Source: Mycobacterium sp. IS-1496 (GTDB lineage: Bacteria; Actinomycetota; Actinomycetes; Mycobacteriales; Mycobacteriaceae). Taken from it: a stretch of DNA of 64,000 nucleotides. The position numbers and the translations under genes are program-made. This document shows, piece after piece, positions 17,521 to 27,638 of this stretch. The notes below the pieces were generated by a model. That model made no database searches. It was not told the origin of the DNA and worked only from the letters and a program-made list of their open reading frames with translations. Location: positions 1 through 64,000 of the forward strand of contig NZ_LQIU01000015.1 of the NCBI RefSeq assembly GCF_001499995.1. The letters run 5' to 3'. Position 1 is the stretch's first letter; each line of letters opens with the position of its first letter.

Positions 17521-18030
17521 ATGGTCTGGTATGTGCTGCTGATCGCCGCGGTCGGTGTCGAGCGTCTGGCCGAACTCGTTGTGGCCGAACGCAACCGGCG
17601 CTGGAGTCAGCAGCACGGCGGTGTGGAGCACGGTGCCCGGCACTACCCCGTGATGGTGGTCCTGCACACCGGCCTGCTCGCCGGGTGCCTGCTCGAGGTG
17701 ACCGCACTGCACCGGCCGTTCACCCCGGCGCTGGGATTCCCCATGCTCGCGCTGGTGATCGCCGCGCAGGCGCTGCGGTGGTGGTGCATCACCACCCTCG
17801 GCCGCCAGTGGAACACCAGAGTCCTGGTGATCCCTGGCGCGGCGCGGGTCACCGGCGGCCCGTACCGGCTGATCCCGCACCCCAACTACGTCGCGGTGGT
17901 GCTCGAAGGTGTCGCGCTGCCCCTGGTGCACGGGGCCTGGATCACCGCCCTGGTGTTCACCGTCCTCAACGCCGCGCTGTTGCGAACCCGCATCCAGGTC
18001 GAGAACGCCGCCCTGGCGGGGCTGCGGTGA
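17521..18030 (+). CDS. Isoprenylcysteine carboxyl methyltransferase (ICMT)-family membrane protein
   Basis: 169 residues, mostly hydrophobic with about four to five membrane segments. The C-terminal SAM-binding signature of the ICMT/phospholipid methyltransferase family is clear: TGGPYRLIPHPNYVAVVLEG, followed by a conserved RIQVENAALAGL end. ATG is 3 bp after the PKS stop. By analogy with SrsB it would O-methylate an alkylresorcinol at the membrane; no carboxyl-cysteine substrate is implied by context. Confidence 0.88.
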   Translation: MVWYVLLIAAVGVERLAELVVAERNRRWSQQHGGVEHGARHYPVMVVLHTGLLAGCLLEVTALHRPFTPALGFPMLALVIAAQALRWWCITTLGRQWNTRVLVIPGAARVTGGPYRLIPHPNYVAVVLEGVALPLVHGAWITALVFTVLNAALLRTRIQVENAALAGLR

Positions 18031-19043
18031 TCGACCTGCTCGTCGCAGGCGGCGGACCGGCCGGGCTGGCCACCGCGGTCCACGGCGCGCGCGCCGGACT
18101 CGAGGTGGTGGTCGTCGAGCGCCGTCCCGGCACGCTGGACAAGGCCTGCGGGGAAGGCATGATGCCGCACACCGTCGCACATCTGGACCGCCTCGGGGTG
18201 GCGCCGCCGGGGATGCCGCTGCGCGGGATCGCCTACCTCGACCGTGACCGCCGCGTCGAGGCGGCGTTCCGGACCGGACCCGGCCGCGGGGTGCGACGCA
18301 CCGTGCTGCACGCCGCGCTGCAGGACGCCGCCCGGGCGGCGGGGGTGCGGATCGTCGGTGGCGACGCCGGTGACATCACCCAGGACGCAACGTCGGTGCG
18401 GGCGGGGGACTTTCGGGCCCGATACCTGGCGGCCGCCGACGGCCTGCACTCACCGATCCGGCGGGCGCTGGGCCTGGCCCAACCCAGCCGCGGTACGCGC
18501 CGGTGGGGTATCCGCCGACACATCCACACCGCGCCGTGGAGCGATCACGTCGAAGTGCACTGGGGTCCGGACAGTGAGGCCTACGTGACGCCGGTGGCCG
18601 ACGATTGTGTCGGGATCGCGATCCTCAGTTCGTCGCGCGGCGGGTTCGACCGGCATCTCGTGGATTTCCCCGCACTCGCCGAACGGATCCGGGGCCATGA
18701 CCACGGGCCCGACCGCGCCGCGGGTCCGCTGCGGCAGAGGGCCCGAAGCCGCACGGCCGGACGGGTGCTGCTGGTCGGAGACGCCGCCGGATACGTCGAC
18801 GCGCTCACGGGCGAGGGCATCGGGCTGGCGTTCGGCGCCGCCGAACTGCTCGTGGATTGCATTGTGGGCGAACGCATCGACGACTACGACCGGCGGTGGC
18901 GCGCGCTGACCCGTCGGTATCGGCTGGTGACCGAGGGCCTGGTTCGGGCCGGGTCGACCCCGTCCATCCGGCCGCGCATCGTGCCCGCCGCGCGGGCACT
19001 GCCGGGCGTGTTCGCCGGCGTCGTGAACCGACTCGCGGCCTGA
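18027..19043 (+). CDS. FAD-dependent oxidoreductase / aromatic hydroxylase (GGR-like)
   Basis: 338 residues from GTG 18027, overlapping the methyltransferase stop (GTGA). Dinucleotide-binding loop VAGGGPAGLATAVHGARAGL at the N terminus with an acidic VVVER strand end; second FAD motif RVLLVGDAAGYVDALTGEGI near residue 250. The CGEGMMP element is shared with the geranylgeranyl-reductase/FixC-like branch of flavin monooxygenases. As third gene of the operon it is the counterpart of SrsC, which hydroxylates the methylated resorcinol and leads to quinones. Confidence 0.87.
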   Translation: MIDLLVAGGGPAGLATAVHGARAGLEVVVVERRPGTLDKACGEGMMPHTVAHLDRLGVAPPGMPLRGIAYLDRDRRVEAAFRTGPGRGVRRTVLHAALQDAARAAGVRIVGGDAGDITQDATSVRAGDFRARYLAAADGLHSPIRRALGLAQPSRGTRRWGIRRHIHTAPWSDHVEVHWGPDSEAYVTPVADDCVGIAILSSSRGGFDRHLVDFPALAERIRGHDHGPDRAAGPLRQRARSRTAGRVLLVGDAAGYVDALTGEGIGLAFGAAELLVDCIVGERIDDYDRRWRALTRRYRLVTEGLVRAGSTPSIRPRIVPAARALPGVFAGVVNRLAA

Positions 19044-19049
19044 GGTCCG

Positions 19050-19922
19050 TCAGCCCCGCAGGGTCTCGATGATCGCGCTGAAGTCCTTATCGGCGTGATC
19101 GGTCGCGAACTGCGCGTAGAGCTCGGCGGCGTGGCTGCCCAGCGGTGCGGACGCACCCGTCGACGACACCGCCGCCATGGCCAGGCCGAGGTCCTTGTTC
19201 ATCAGCGCCGTCGCGAACCCCGGTGTGAAGTCGTTGTTCGCCGGGGAGGCCGGAACCGGTCCCGGCACAGGGCAGTTCGTGTGCACCGCCCAGCAGTTGC
19301 CGGTCGCGCCGGTGATCACGTCGAACAGCGACTGCGCCGACAGGCCCAGCTTCTCGGCCAGGACGAACGCCTCACCGATCGCGATCTGCTGGACGGCGAG
19401 CACCATGTTGTTGCACAGTTTGGCGGCCTGGCCCGTGCCCGACGCGCCGCAGTGGACGACCTTGCCCGCCATGGGTTCCAGCACCGGGCGGGCACGCGCG
19501 ACGGCCTCGTCGTCACCACCGACCATGAACGCCAGCGTTCCCGCCGTGGCGCCCTTGACCCCACCGGAGACCGGGGCGTCGAGCTGGGCGAACCCCTTCG
19601 CCGTCGCGGCGGCGTTGATCTCGCGTGCATCGTCGACCGAGATGGTGGAGGTGTCGATGAACAGCGTGCCCGCCGCCACCGAGGGCAGCACCTCGTCGTA
19701 CACGCTCTTCACGATCGCGCCGTTGGGCAGCGAGGTGATCACCACCTCGGCGCCGGTCACCGCCTCGGCGCCGCTGTCGAACGTGGCGATGCCGTTGTCC
19801 TGCGCGGCGGCCCGCAGCGCGGGCACCGGATCGAAACCCTGCACGGTGTGACCGGCCCTGGCCAGGTTGGCCGCCATCGGCCCGCCCATGTGGCCCAGCC
19901 CGAAGAACGCGATCGTCGTCAC
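19050..19922 (-). CDS. mmsB: 3-hydroxyisobutyrate dehydrogenase
   Basis: 290 residues; NAD-dependent oxidation of 3-hydroxyisobutyrate to methylmalonate semialdehyde in valine degradation. Rossmann motif AFFGLGHMGGPMAANLARAG, substrate motif DAPVSGGVKGATAGTLAFMVGG, catalytic Lys in GQAAKLCNNMVLA. Last gene of the mmsA-fadE9-mmsB operon, the order seen in M. tuberculosis (Rv0753c-Rv0751c). It converges on the FAD hydroxylase with 6 bp between stops. Confidence 0.95.
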   Translation of the reverse strand: MTTIAFFGLGHMGGPMAANLARAGHTVQGFDPVPALRAAAQDNGIATFDSGAEAVTGAEVVITSLPNGAIVKSVYDEVLPSVAAGTLFIDTSTISVDDAREINAAATAKGFAQLDAPVSGGVKGATAGTLAFMVGGDDEAVARARPVLEPMAGKVVHCGASGTGQAAKLCNNMVLAVQQIAIGEAFVLAEKLGLSAQSLFDVITGATGNCWAVHTNCPVPGPVPASPANNDFTPGFATALMNKDLGLAMAAVSSTGASAPLGSHAAELYAQFATDHADKDFSAIIETLRG

Positions 19923-19958
19923 TGTCGTCTTCTCCCGTCGCCCATCAGTTCTGGTGTC

Positions 19959-21125
19959 CTACGCCGACGCGCGGGCCCGGGCGGCGGCTGCCCGCCCGAT
20001 CACCACGCGCATGATCTCGTTGCTGCCCTCGAGGATCCGGTGCACCCGCAGATCACGGACGATCTTCTCGACCCCGTATTCGCGCAGATAGCCGTAGCCA
20101 CCGTGCAATTGGAGCGCCTGATCGGCCACGTCGAAGCAGGCGTCGGTGACGTAGCGCTTCGCCATCGCGCACAACTCCACCTTGTCCGGGTGGTTCTCGT
20201 CGAGTGCGCTCGCCGCCCGCCACAGCAAGGTGCGAGAGGTCTGCAGTGCGGTGGCCATATCGGCCAGGGTGAACCGGATGGTCGGCTCGTCGAGCAGCGT
20301 GGCGCCGAAGGCCTGCCGGTCGGCCAGATAGGCCGCCGCCTTCTCGTAGGCCGTCTGCGCCCCGCCCAGCGAGCACGCGGCGATGTTGAGACGACCGCCG
20401 TTGAGGCCGTTCATCGCGATCCCGAATCCGCTGCCCTCGGCCTCGGTGCCACCGAGCATGTTCTCGGCAGGCACCCGCGCATTCTCGAACACCACCTGCG
20501 CCGTGGGCTGGGCGTTCCAGCCCATCTTCTGTTCCTGGGCGCCGAAACTCACACCGGGCGTGTCCTTCTCGACCACGAACGCGGAGATGCCGCGCGGCCC
20601 TTCGCTGCCGGTGCGGGCCATCACCACGTACACGTCGGAACTGCCCGCGCCGGAGATGAACTGCTTCACCCCGTCGAGGACGAAGTGGTCACCCTCGCGA
20701 ACGGCCTTGGTGCGCAACGCACCGGCGTCCGATCCCGCACCCGGTTCGGTGAGGCAGTAGCTGGCGATGCTCTCCATCGACGCCAGCCGCGGCACCCACG
20801 CCTTGCGCTGTTCCTCCGAGCCGTAGGTGTCCACCATCCACGCGCACATGTTGTGGATCGAGAGGAACGCCGCGATGGCCGGATCGGCGGCGGACAGCTG
20901 CTCGAAGATGCGCACCGCATCGACGCGGCGCAGCCCGCTGCCGCCGACATCCTCCCGGCAGTAGATCGCCGCCATGCCGAGTTCGGCCGCCTCCCGCAAC
21001 ACGTCGGTGGGGAAGTGGTGGCTCTCATCCCATTCCGACGCGTACGGGGCCAGTCGTTTCTCGGCGAACGCGGCCGCCGTCTCGGCGATCACCCGTTCGT
21101 CGTCGTCGAGGCCGAAATAATCCAT
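19959..21125 (-). CDS. fadE9: Acyl-CoA dehydrogenase (isobutyryl-CoA type)
   Basis: 388 residues starting MDYFGLDDDERVIAETAAAF; the frame is open beyond this, but that region overlies mmsA. FAD-dependent dehydrogenation of short branched acyl-CoA, most likely isobutyryl-CoA given the operon. Conserved blocks: YCLTEPGAGSDAGALRTKA, RGISAFVVEKDTPGVSFG, QAFGATLLDEPTIRFTLADM, and the C-terminal QLHGGYGYLREYGVEKIVRD plus RILEGSNEIMRVVIGR. Nine bases separate it from mmsA. Confidence 0.94.
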   Translation of the reverse strand: MDYFGLDDDERVIAETAAAFAEKRLAPYASEWDESHHFPTDVLREAAELGMAAIYCREDVGGSGLRRVDAVRIFEQLSAADPAIAAFLSIHNMCAWMVDTYGSEEQRKAWVPRLASMESIASYCLTEPGAGSDAGALRTKAVREGDHFVLDGVKQFISGAGSSDVYVVMARTGSEGPRGISAFVVEKDTPGVSFGAQEQKMGWNAQPTAQVVFENARVPAENMLGGTEAEGSGFGIAMNGLNGGRLNIAACSLGGAQTAYEKAAAYLADRQAFGATLLDEPTIRFTLADMATALQTSRTLLWRAASALDENHPDKVELCAMAKRYVTDACFDVADQALQLHGGYGYLREYGVEKIVRDLRVHRILEGSNEIMRVVIGRAAAARARASA

Positions 21126-21133
21126 GACCCGGC

Positions 21134-22654
21134 TTATTTCATGGTGGGGATGACGAACTCGGCGCCATCCTTGATGCCCGACGGCCAGCGCTGCGTGACC
21201 GTCTTGGTCTTCGTGTAGAACAGGATCGAGTGCGGCCCGTGCTGGTTGAGGTCGCCGAAGCCGGAGCGCTTCCAACCGCCGAAGGTGTGGTAGGACACCG
21301 GAACCGGGATCGGCACGTTGACGCCGACCATGCCGACCTGGACCTTGGCGACGAAGTCGCGTGCGGTGTCGCCGTCGCGGGTGAAGATCGCCACGCCGTT
21401 GCCGTACTCGTGCTCCGTGGGCAGGCGCAACGCCTCCTCGTAGTTGTCGGCGCGCACGATGCACAGCACCGGGCCGAAGATCTCGTCGGTGTAGATCGAC
21501 ATGTCCGGGGTGACGTGGTCGAACAGCGTGGGGCCGATGAAGTAGCCGCCCTCGAGGCTGTCGTCACCGAACTGCATCTCGTCGCTGGCCCGTTCGCGCC
21601 CGTCGACGACGGCTTCGGCGCCGGCCTCGACACCCTGGGTGATGTAGTCGCGGACCCGGTTGAGCGCGGCCTCGGTGACCAGTGGGCCGTAGTCGGCCTT
21701 GGGGTCGAGGCTGTGGCCGACGCGCAGGTTGTTCACCCGCTCGACCAGCCTGTTGCGCAGGCGGTCCGCGGTCTCCTTGCCGACGGGCACCGCGACGCTG
21801 ATCGCCATGCAGCGTTCACCGGCGCTGCCGTAACCGGCGCCGATCAGCGCGTCGACGGCCTGGTCGAGATCGGCGTCGGGCATCACGATCATGTGGTTCT
21901 TCGCGCCGCCGAAGCACTGCGCGCGCTTCCCGTTGGCGGTGGCGCCCGCGTAGATGTACTGGGCGATGTCGGAGCTGCCGACGAAGCCGACGGCCTGGAT
22001 GACCGGATGCTCGAGGATCGCGTCGACGGCCTCCTTGTCGCCGTGCACGACCTGGAACACGCCCGCGGGCAGACCGGCCTCGATGAACAGTTCGGCGAGC
22101 CGGACCGGCACCGAGGGATCGCGCTCGGACGGCTTGAGGATGAACGCGTTACCGCAGGCCAGCGCCGGACCCGCCTTCCACAGCGGGATCATCGCCGGGA
22201 AGTTGAACGGGGTGATGCCGGCGACCACGCCGAGCGGCTGGCGCATCGAGTAGACGTCGATGCCGGTGCCGGCGCCCTCGGTGTACTCGCCCTTGATCAG
22301 GTGCGGGATGCCGATCGCGAACTCGATGACCTCGATGCCGCGCTGGATGTCACCCTTGGCGTCGGGCACGGTCTTGCCGTGTTCGATCGACAGCAGCTCC
22401 GCCAGTTCTTCGATGTTCTGGTTCACCAGCTCGATGAAGCGCATCATGACGCGGGCGCGGCGCTGCGGGTTCCAGGCCGCCCACTCCTTCTGGGCCTCGG
22501 CGGCGCCTGCGACCGCGGCGTCGACGTCGGCGCGCGAGCCGAGCAGGACCTGGGCCTGCACCGCCCCGGTGCTCGGGTTCATCACGTCCGCCGTACGGGT
22601 CGACTCGCCTGCGGTGCGCTTGCCGTTGATGAAGTGCTGGATCTGGTTGGTCAT
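21134..22654 (-). CDS. mmsA: CoA-acylating methylmalonate-semialdehyde dehydrogenase
   Basis: 506 residues; converts methylmalonate semialdehyde to propionyl-CoA (valine and thymine degradation). ALDH fold with QPLGVVAGITPFNFPAMIPLWKAG-type nucleotide region (residues about 140-165), GFVGSSDIAQYIY, and catalytic Cys in GSAGERCMAISVAV. The NHMIVMPDAD segment before the Cys is typical of MmsA. First gene of the operon; its promoter overlaps an 18-bp palindrome. Confidence 0.96.
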   Translation of the reverse strand: MTNQIQHFINGKRTAGESTRTADVMNPSTGAVQAQVLLGSRADVDAAVAGAAEAQKEWAAWNPQRRARVMMRFIELVNQNIEELAELLSIEHGKTVPDAKGDIQRGIEVIEFAIGIPHLIKGEYTEGAGTGIDVYSMRQPLGVVAGITPFNFPAMIPLWKAGPALACGNAFILKPSERDPSVPVRLAELFIEAGLPAGVFQVVHGDKEAVDAILEHPVIQAVGFVGSSDIAQYIYAGATANGKRAQCFGGAKNHMIVMPDADLDQAVDALIGAGYGSAGERCMAISVAVPVGKETADRLRNRLVERVNNLRVGHSLDPKADYGPLVTEAALNRVRDYITQGVEAGAEAVVDGRERASDEMQFGDDSLEGGYFIGPTLFDHVTPDMSIYTDEIFGPVLCIVRADNYEEALRLPTEHEYGNGVAIFTRDGDTARDFVAKVQVGMVGVNVPIPVPVSYHTFGGWKRSGFGDLNQHGPHSILFYTKTKTVTQRWPSGIKDGAEFVIPTMK

Positions 22655-22675
22655 GAGAATGCCCCTCGCTCGAGA

Positions 22676-22693
22676 TACTAGGACATCCTAGTA
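22676..22693. promoter_or_regulatory. 18-bp palindromic operator over the mmsA promoter
   Basis: TACTAGGACATCCTAGTA, perfect 8-bp arms with CA centre, 21 bp before the mmsA start. On the minus strand it covers a -10 box TAGGAT (plus 22685-22690) that lies 18 bp from a -35-like TTGTCA (plus 22709-22714). A repressor bound here would block mmsA-fadE9-mmsB. No regulator gene is adjacent. Confidence 0.65.
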
Positions 22694-22694
22694 A

Positions 22695-24424
<1,730 letters not shown>

Positions 24425-25276
24425 CTACTTCGTCAGCCCGAGCGGGCCCGCCAACTCCTTCAGCGTCGGAAGCAGCTTGTCCCAGCCGCCCAGCACCTGG
24501 ATGGCCACGTGATCGGCGCCGCGCTCGTGGTGTTCCTCGAGCCGGGCCGCGACCGCGTCCGCCGAACCGTGCGCGACCACCGCGTCGATCAGCTTGTCGC
24601 TGCCCGGTTTGGCGACGTCCTCGTCGGTGAAGCCCAGCCGCTTCCAGTTGTTCACGTAGTTGCTCAGCCCGAGGTAGAAGTCGACGGTCTCGCGGCCGAT
24701 CCGGCGCGCCTCCTCGACGTCGGAGCCGAGCACCACCTTGTGCTCGGGAGCGAGGAACACCGTCGGGCCGACGAGGTTGCGGGCCTGGCCGGTGTGCTCC
24801 GGCGTGGTCAGGTACGGATGGGCGCCGGCACTGCGCCGCGCGGCCAGCTTCAGTACCTGCGGGCCGAGCGCGGCGACGACCAGGCGGCTGGTCGGCACCT
24901 TCGCCCCGTCGAGCTTGTCGATGTACTCGACCAGCACGTCGTAGGGTTTGCGGTACTCCTCGGTGGCCTCCGGGTGCCCGATTCCGATGCCGAGCAGGAA
25001 CCGGCTCGGGAACTTGTCCTCGATGCGGTGGTACGAGGCGGCGACCTCCTCGGCGGGCGACGCCCACACGTTCACGATGCCCGTGGCGACCTGCAGGGTC
25101 TCGGTCGCCTCGAGGATCGGCTCGACGAACTCGAGATCGGCCGCCGGTGAGGCGCCGACCCAGACCGCGCCGTAGCCGAGCTTCTCGATCTCCGCGGCCT
25201 GCTCCGGTTTCGGGGCGCCCGGGGTCCACACGCCGTAACGGCCCAGCCCGGGTTTGAGGGAAACGCCTTCGGTCAT
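24425..25276 (-). CDS. LLM class oxidoreductase, F420-dependent type (TIGR03620-like)
   Basis: 283 residues. Luciferase-like TIM barrel: GRYGVWTPGAPKPEQAAEIEKLGYGAVWVG, VATGIVNVWA, FLLGIGIGHPEA, RLVVAALGPQVLKLAARRSAGAHPYLTTPEHT. Resembles Rv3463, which likewise lies between rmlB and infA in M. tuberculosis, so the cofactor is probably F420. Last gene of a four-gene minus-strand operon; 30 bp after its paralogue. Confidence 0.88.
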   Translation of the reverse strand: MTEGVSLKPGLGRYGVWTPGAPKPEQAAEIEKLGYGAVWVGASPAADLEFVEPILEATETLQVATGIVNVWASPAEEVAASYHRIEDKFPSRFLLGIGIGHPEATEEYRKPYDVLVEYIDKLDGAKVPTSRLVVAALGPQVLKLAARRSAGAHPYLTTPEHTGQARNLVGPTVFLAPEHKVVLGSDVEEARRIGRETVDFYLGLSNYVNNWKRLGFTDEDVAKPGSDKLIDAVVAHGSADAVAARLEEHHERGADHVAIQVLGGWDKLLPTLKELAGPLGLTK

Positions 25277-25306
25277 ATCCGTTCCTTCAGTCGTCTGCGA
25301 TCCGGC

Positions 25307-26137
25307 TCACTGCAGGCCGAGCGGACCGGCGAGGTCGGCCAGTGCGGCCACCAGCTTGTCAGGCCCGGTCAGCACCTGCACGGGCACGTGGTCGGCCCCG
25401 GCGTCGAGGTGCTGTTTCAGCCGGGCCGCGATGGCGTCGACGGTGCCGTAGGCCACGACGGCGTCCACCAACCGATCACTACCCGGTTTTGCCACGTCCT
25501 GATCACCGAAACCCAGACGCTTCCAGTTGTTGAGGTAATTGGCCAGATTCAGATAGACGTCGAGCGCCTTGCGCCCGACCGCGCGGGCCCTCTCGGCGTC
25601 GGTGGTCATCACCACCTTGTGCTCGGGCGCCAGGAACGCCCCGGCGCCGATCACCTCGCGTGCGGTGGCCGTGTGCTCGGGGGTGGTGAGGTACGGATGC
25701 GCCCCCGCGGCGCGGTCGGCCGAGAGCTTGAGCACCTTGGGGCCCAGCGCGGCCACCACCCGCCGCTCCCGCGGCACGCCGTATTCGTCGAGTGCGTCGA
25801 GGTACTCGGTGAGCGCCTCGAGCGGTTTGCGGTACGCCTGGTGCGCTTCGGGGTGGCCGACGCCGATCCCGAGGAGGAACCGGCCGGGATGAGCGGCCTC
25901 GATGCGGTGGAAGGACTCCGCCACCGGCCCGGCCGCCGCCGTCCAGATGTTGACGATCCCGGTGGCGACCTGCAGCGTCGTGGTCCGGTCGAGGATGGGT
26001 TCGACCCAGTCCAGTTCGGCGGGCGGTGAGCCGCCCACCCAGACGGCGCCGTAGCCGAGCGCCTCGATGTCCTTGGCTTGCGCGGGTGTCACGGCGCGGC
26101 CGAACACGCCGTACCTACCGAGATCGGGTTTGGTCAT
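25307..26137 (-). CDS. LLM class oxidoreductase, F420-dependent type (paralogue)
   Basis: 276 residues starting MTKPDLGRYGVFGRAVTPAQ. Nearly collinear with the downstream copy: GYGAVWVGGSPPAELDWVEPIL, VATGIVNIWTAA, FLLGIGVGHPEAHQAYRKPL, RRVVAALGPKVLKLSADRAAGAHPYLTTPEHT, NYLNNWKRLGFGDQDVAKPGS. A tandem duplication that has diverged. The frame is open upstream but there it overlies the kinase gene. Substrate unknown. Confidence 0.88.
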   Translation of the reverse strand: MTKPDLGRYGVFGRAVTPAQAKDIEALGYGAVWVGGSPPAELDWVEPILDRTTTLQVATGIVNIWTAAAGPVAESFHRIEAAHPGRFLLGIGVGHPEAHQAYRKPLEALTEYLDALDEYGVPRERRVVAALGPKVLKLSADRAAGAHPYLTTPEHTATAREVIGAGAFLAPEHKVVMTTDAERARAVGRKALDVYLNLANYLNNWKRLGFGDQDVAKPGSDRLVDAVVAYGTVDAIAARLKQHLDAGADHVPVQVLTGPDKLVAALADLAGPLGLQ

Positions 26138-26166
26138 GACGGCTGCAACCGACGCCGCGGCGGCGA

Positions 26167-27627
26167 CTATTCCTCCGGCGAGGGCGCCTGCAGCGGCAGA
26201 CAGACGATGAAGCGGGTGTCGCCGGGCGTGGACTGGACCGACAGGTCGCCGTGGTGCTTCTCGACGATGATGCGGCGCGCCAGGTCCAGGCCCAGCCCGG
26301 TGCCCTCGCCGACCGGTTTGGTGGTGAAGAACGGTGTGAAGATGCGGTCGACGATCTCCTCCGGGATGCCCGGCCCGTCGTCGCAGATCTCCACGCGCAC
26401 CCGGTCCTCGTTCTCGCGCATGGTGCGCACGGTCAGCGTGCCCCGCCCGCCCATCGCCTGGATCGCGTTCTGGATGAGATTGGACCATACCTCGTTGAGA
26501 TCGCCTGGGTAGCAGAGCAATTCGGGCAGCGACGTGTCCTTCTCCCACACCAGTGCGACCGGTTTGTCCTTGCCGATCTTGTCGCCGAAGATCGTCTTGA
26601 TCGTGCTGTGGATGAGCTCGTGGACATTGGCGCTCTGATAGGCGCCGCGGTCCATCTGCGAGTACTGCTTGGCCCCGGCGAGCAGCGTGGAGATCCGCTT
26701 GCTGGCGTCGGCGATCTCGCGCATCCGCAGTTCGGTGTCGATCGTGTACTTCAGCCAGCCGAGGGCGCTCGGCAGCGACGACGAGCACGTCCCGTCCATG
26801 ACGTCGTCGATCGACGCCGAGATCCGCTCCAGCCAGTCGACGTCGAGGCCCGCCTCGACGAAGGTCGGGGCGTAGTCCCAGCCGCCGGCGATCCCGTGGT
26901 CGGTGAGCCAGTCCCCGATCTGCTCCTCGCGGTCCGAGGTCTCCAGCGCCGTGAGGTCCTGGCTGCGGAACTTGGCGACCTGTTCGGCCACTTCGTCCTG
27001 GATCTTCACCAGCACCCGCAGCGCCTCGGGGCTGAACTTGCCGTCGGCGAGCATGGCCAGCTTGTGGCGCATCTTGCCGACGCCCTCCTGCAGGTCGGCG
27101 ACGGCACGCGCGGTGGCCGCGGCGGGATTGTTGAGCTGATGGGTGAGCCCGGCGGTGATGGTGCCCAGCGCGAGCAGCTTCTCCCGCTGACCGATGATCT
27201 GGTGCTGCCTGCGCCTGCCGACGGTCTGGCCTTCGAGCAGATGCACCGCCATCGGGAACTGGGTCTGCATGAAGCGGGCGAACGCGTCGGCGTCGAGAAC
27301 GAAGAACCTCGACGGTTTCGTCAGCCGCACGGTGGCCTCGTAGACGTGTTCCTCACCCGGGACGTAGGCCGACCACGCACCGCAGTACACCCCGCGCTGT
27401 GAGGTGCGGCCGGTCTGAATGTCGGTGCCGCCCGAGCGTTTCGACATCACCAGTTCACCGTCGATGAGCACGTAGAAGCAGGTGGCCGGGTCCCCTTCAC
27501 TGCACAGCGGGCCCGCGGGGAAGGTCTGGATGTGGCCGTTGGCGCACAGCGTGTCGAGCTGCTCGTCGGACAGCGCCTCGAACAGGAACAGCGTGCGCAG
27601 CTCGTCGCGCAGGCACGTCTCGCCCAT
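26167..27627 (-). CDS. Histidine kinase with N-terminal cyclic-nucleotide-binding domain
   Basis: 486 residues, soluble. Residues about 10-130 form a cNMP/CRP-type beta-roll domain (LFLFEALSDEQL, SEGDPATCFYVLIDGELVMS). The phosphorylatable His163 lies in ALGTITAGLTHQLNNPAAAT, and the HATPase domain has LNEVWSNLIQNAIQAMGGRG, ICDDGPGIPEEIVDRIFTPF, FFTTKPVGEGTGLGLDLARR. Eleven bp downstream of a REC-containing flavoprotein, so the two probably form a phosphorelay. The ligand of the cNMP domain is not evident. Confidence 0.9.
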   Translation of the reverse strand: MGETCLRDELRTLFLFEALSDEQLDTLCANGHIQTFPAGPLCSEGDPATCFYVLIDGELVMSKRSGGTDIQTGRTSQRGVYCGAWSAYVPGEEHVYEATVRLTKPSRFFVLDADAFARFMQTQFPMAVHLLEGQTVGRRRQHQIIGQREKLLALGTITAGLTHQLNNPAAATARAVADLQEGVGKMRHKLAMLADGKFSPEALRVLVKIQDEVAEQVAKFRSQDLTALETSDREEQIGDWLTDHGIAGGWDYAPTFVEAGLDVDWLERISASIDDVMDGTCSSSLPSALGWLKYTIDTELRMREIADASKRISTLLAGAKQYSQMDRGAYQSANVHELIHSTIKTIFGDKIGKDKPVALVWEKDTSLPELLCYPGDLNEVWSNLIQNAIQAMGGRGTLTVRTMRENEDRVRVEICDDGPGIPEEIVDRIFTPFFTTKPVGEGTGLGLDLARRIIVEKHHGDLSVQSTPGDTRFIVCLPLQAPSPEE

Positions 27628-27638
27628 GGTGACCCCTT

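Noticed and set aside
19095..21218. Open frame of about 707 codons on the plus strand over mmsB and fadE9
   Set aside because: Arg/His-rich, no motif, opposite to two clearly recognised enzymes; a product of high GC at third positions.
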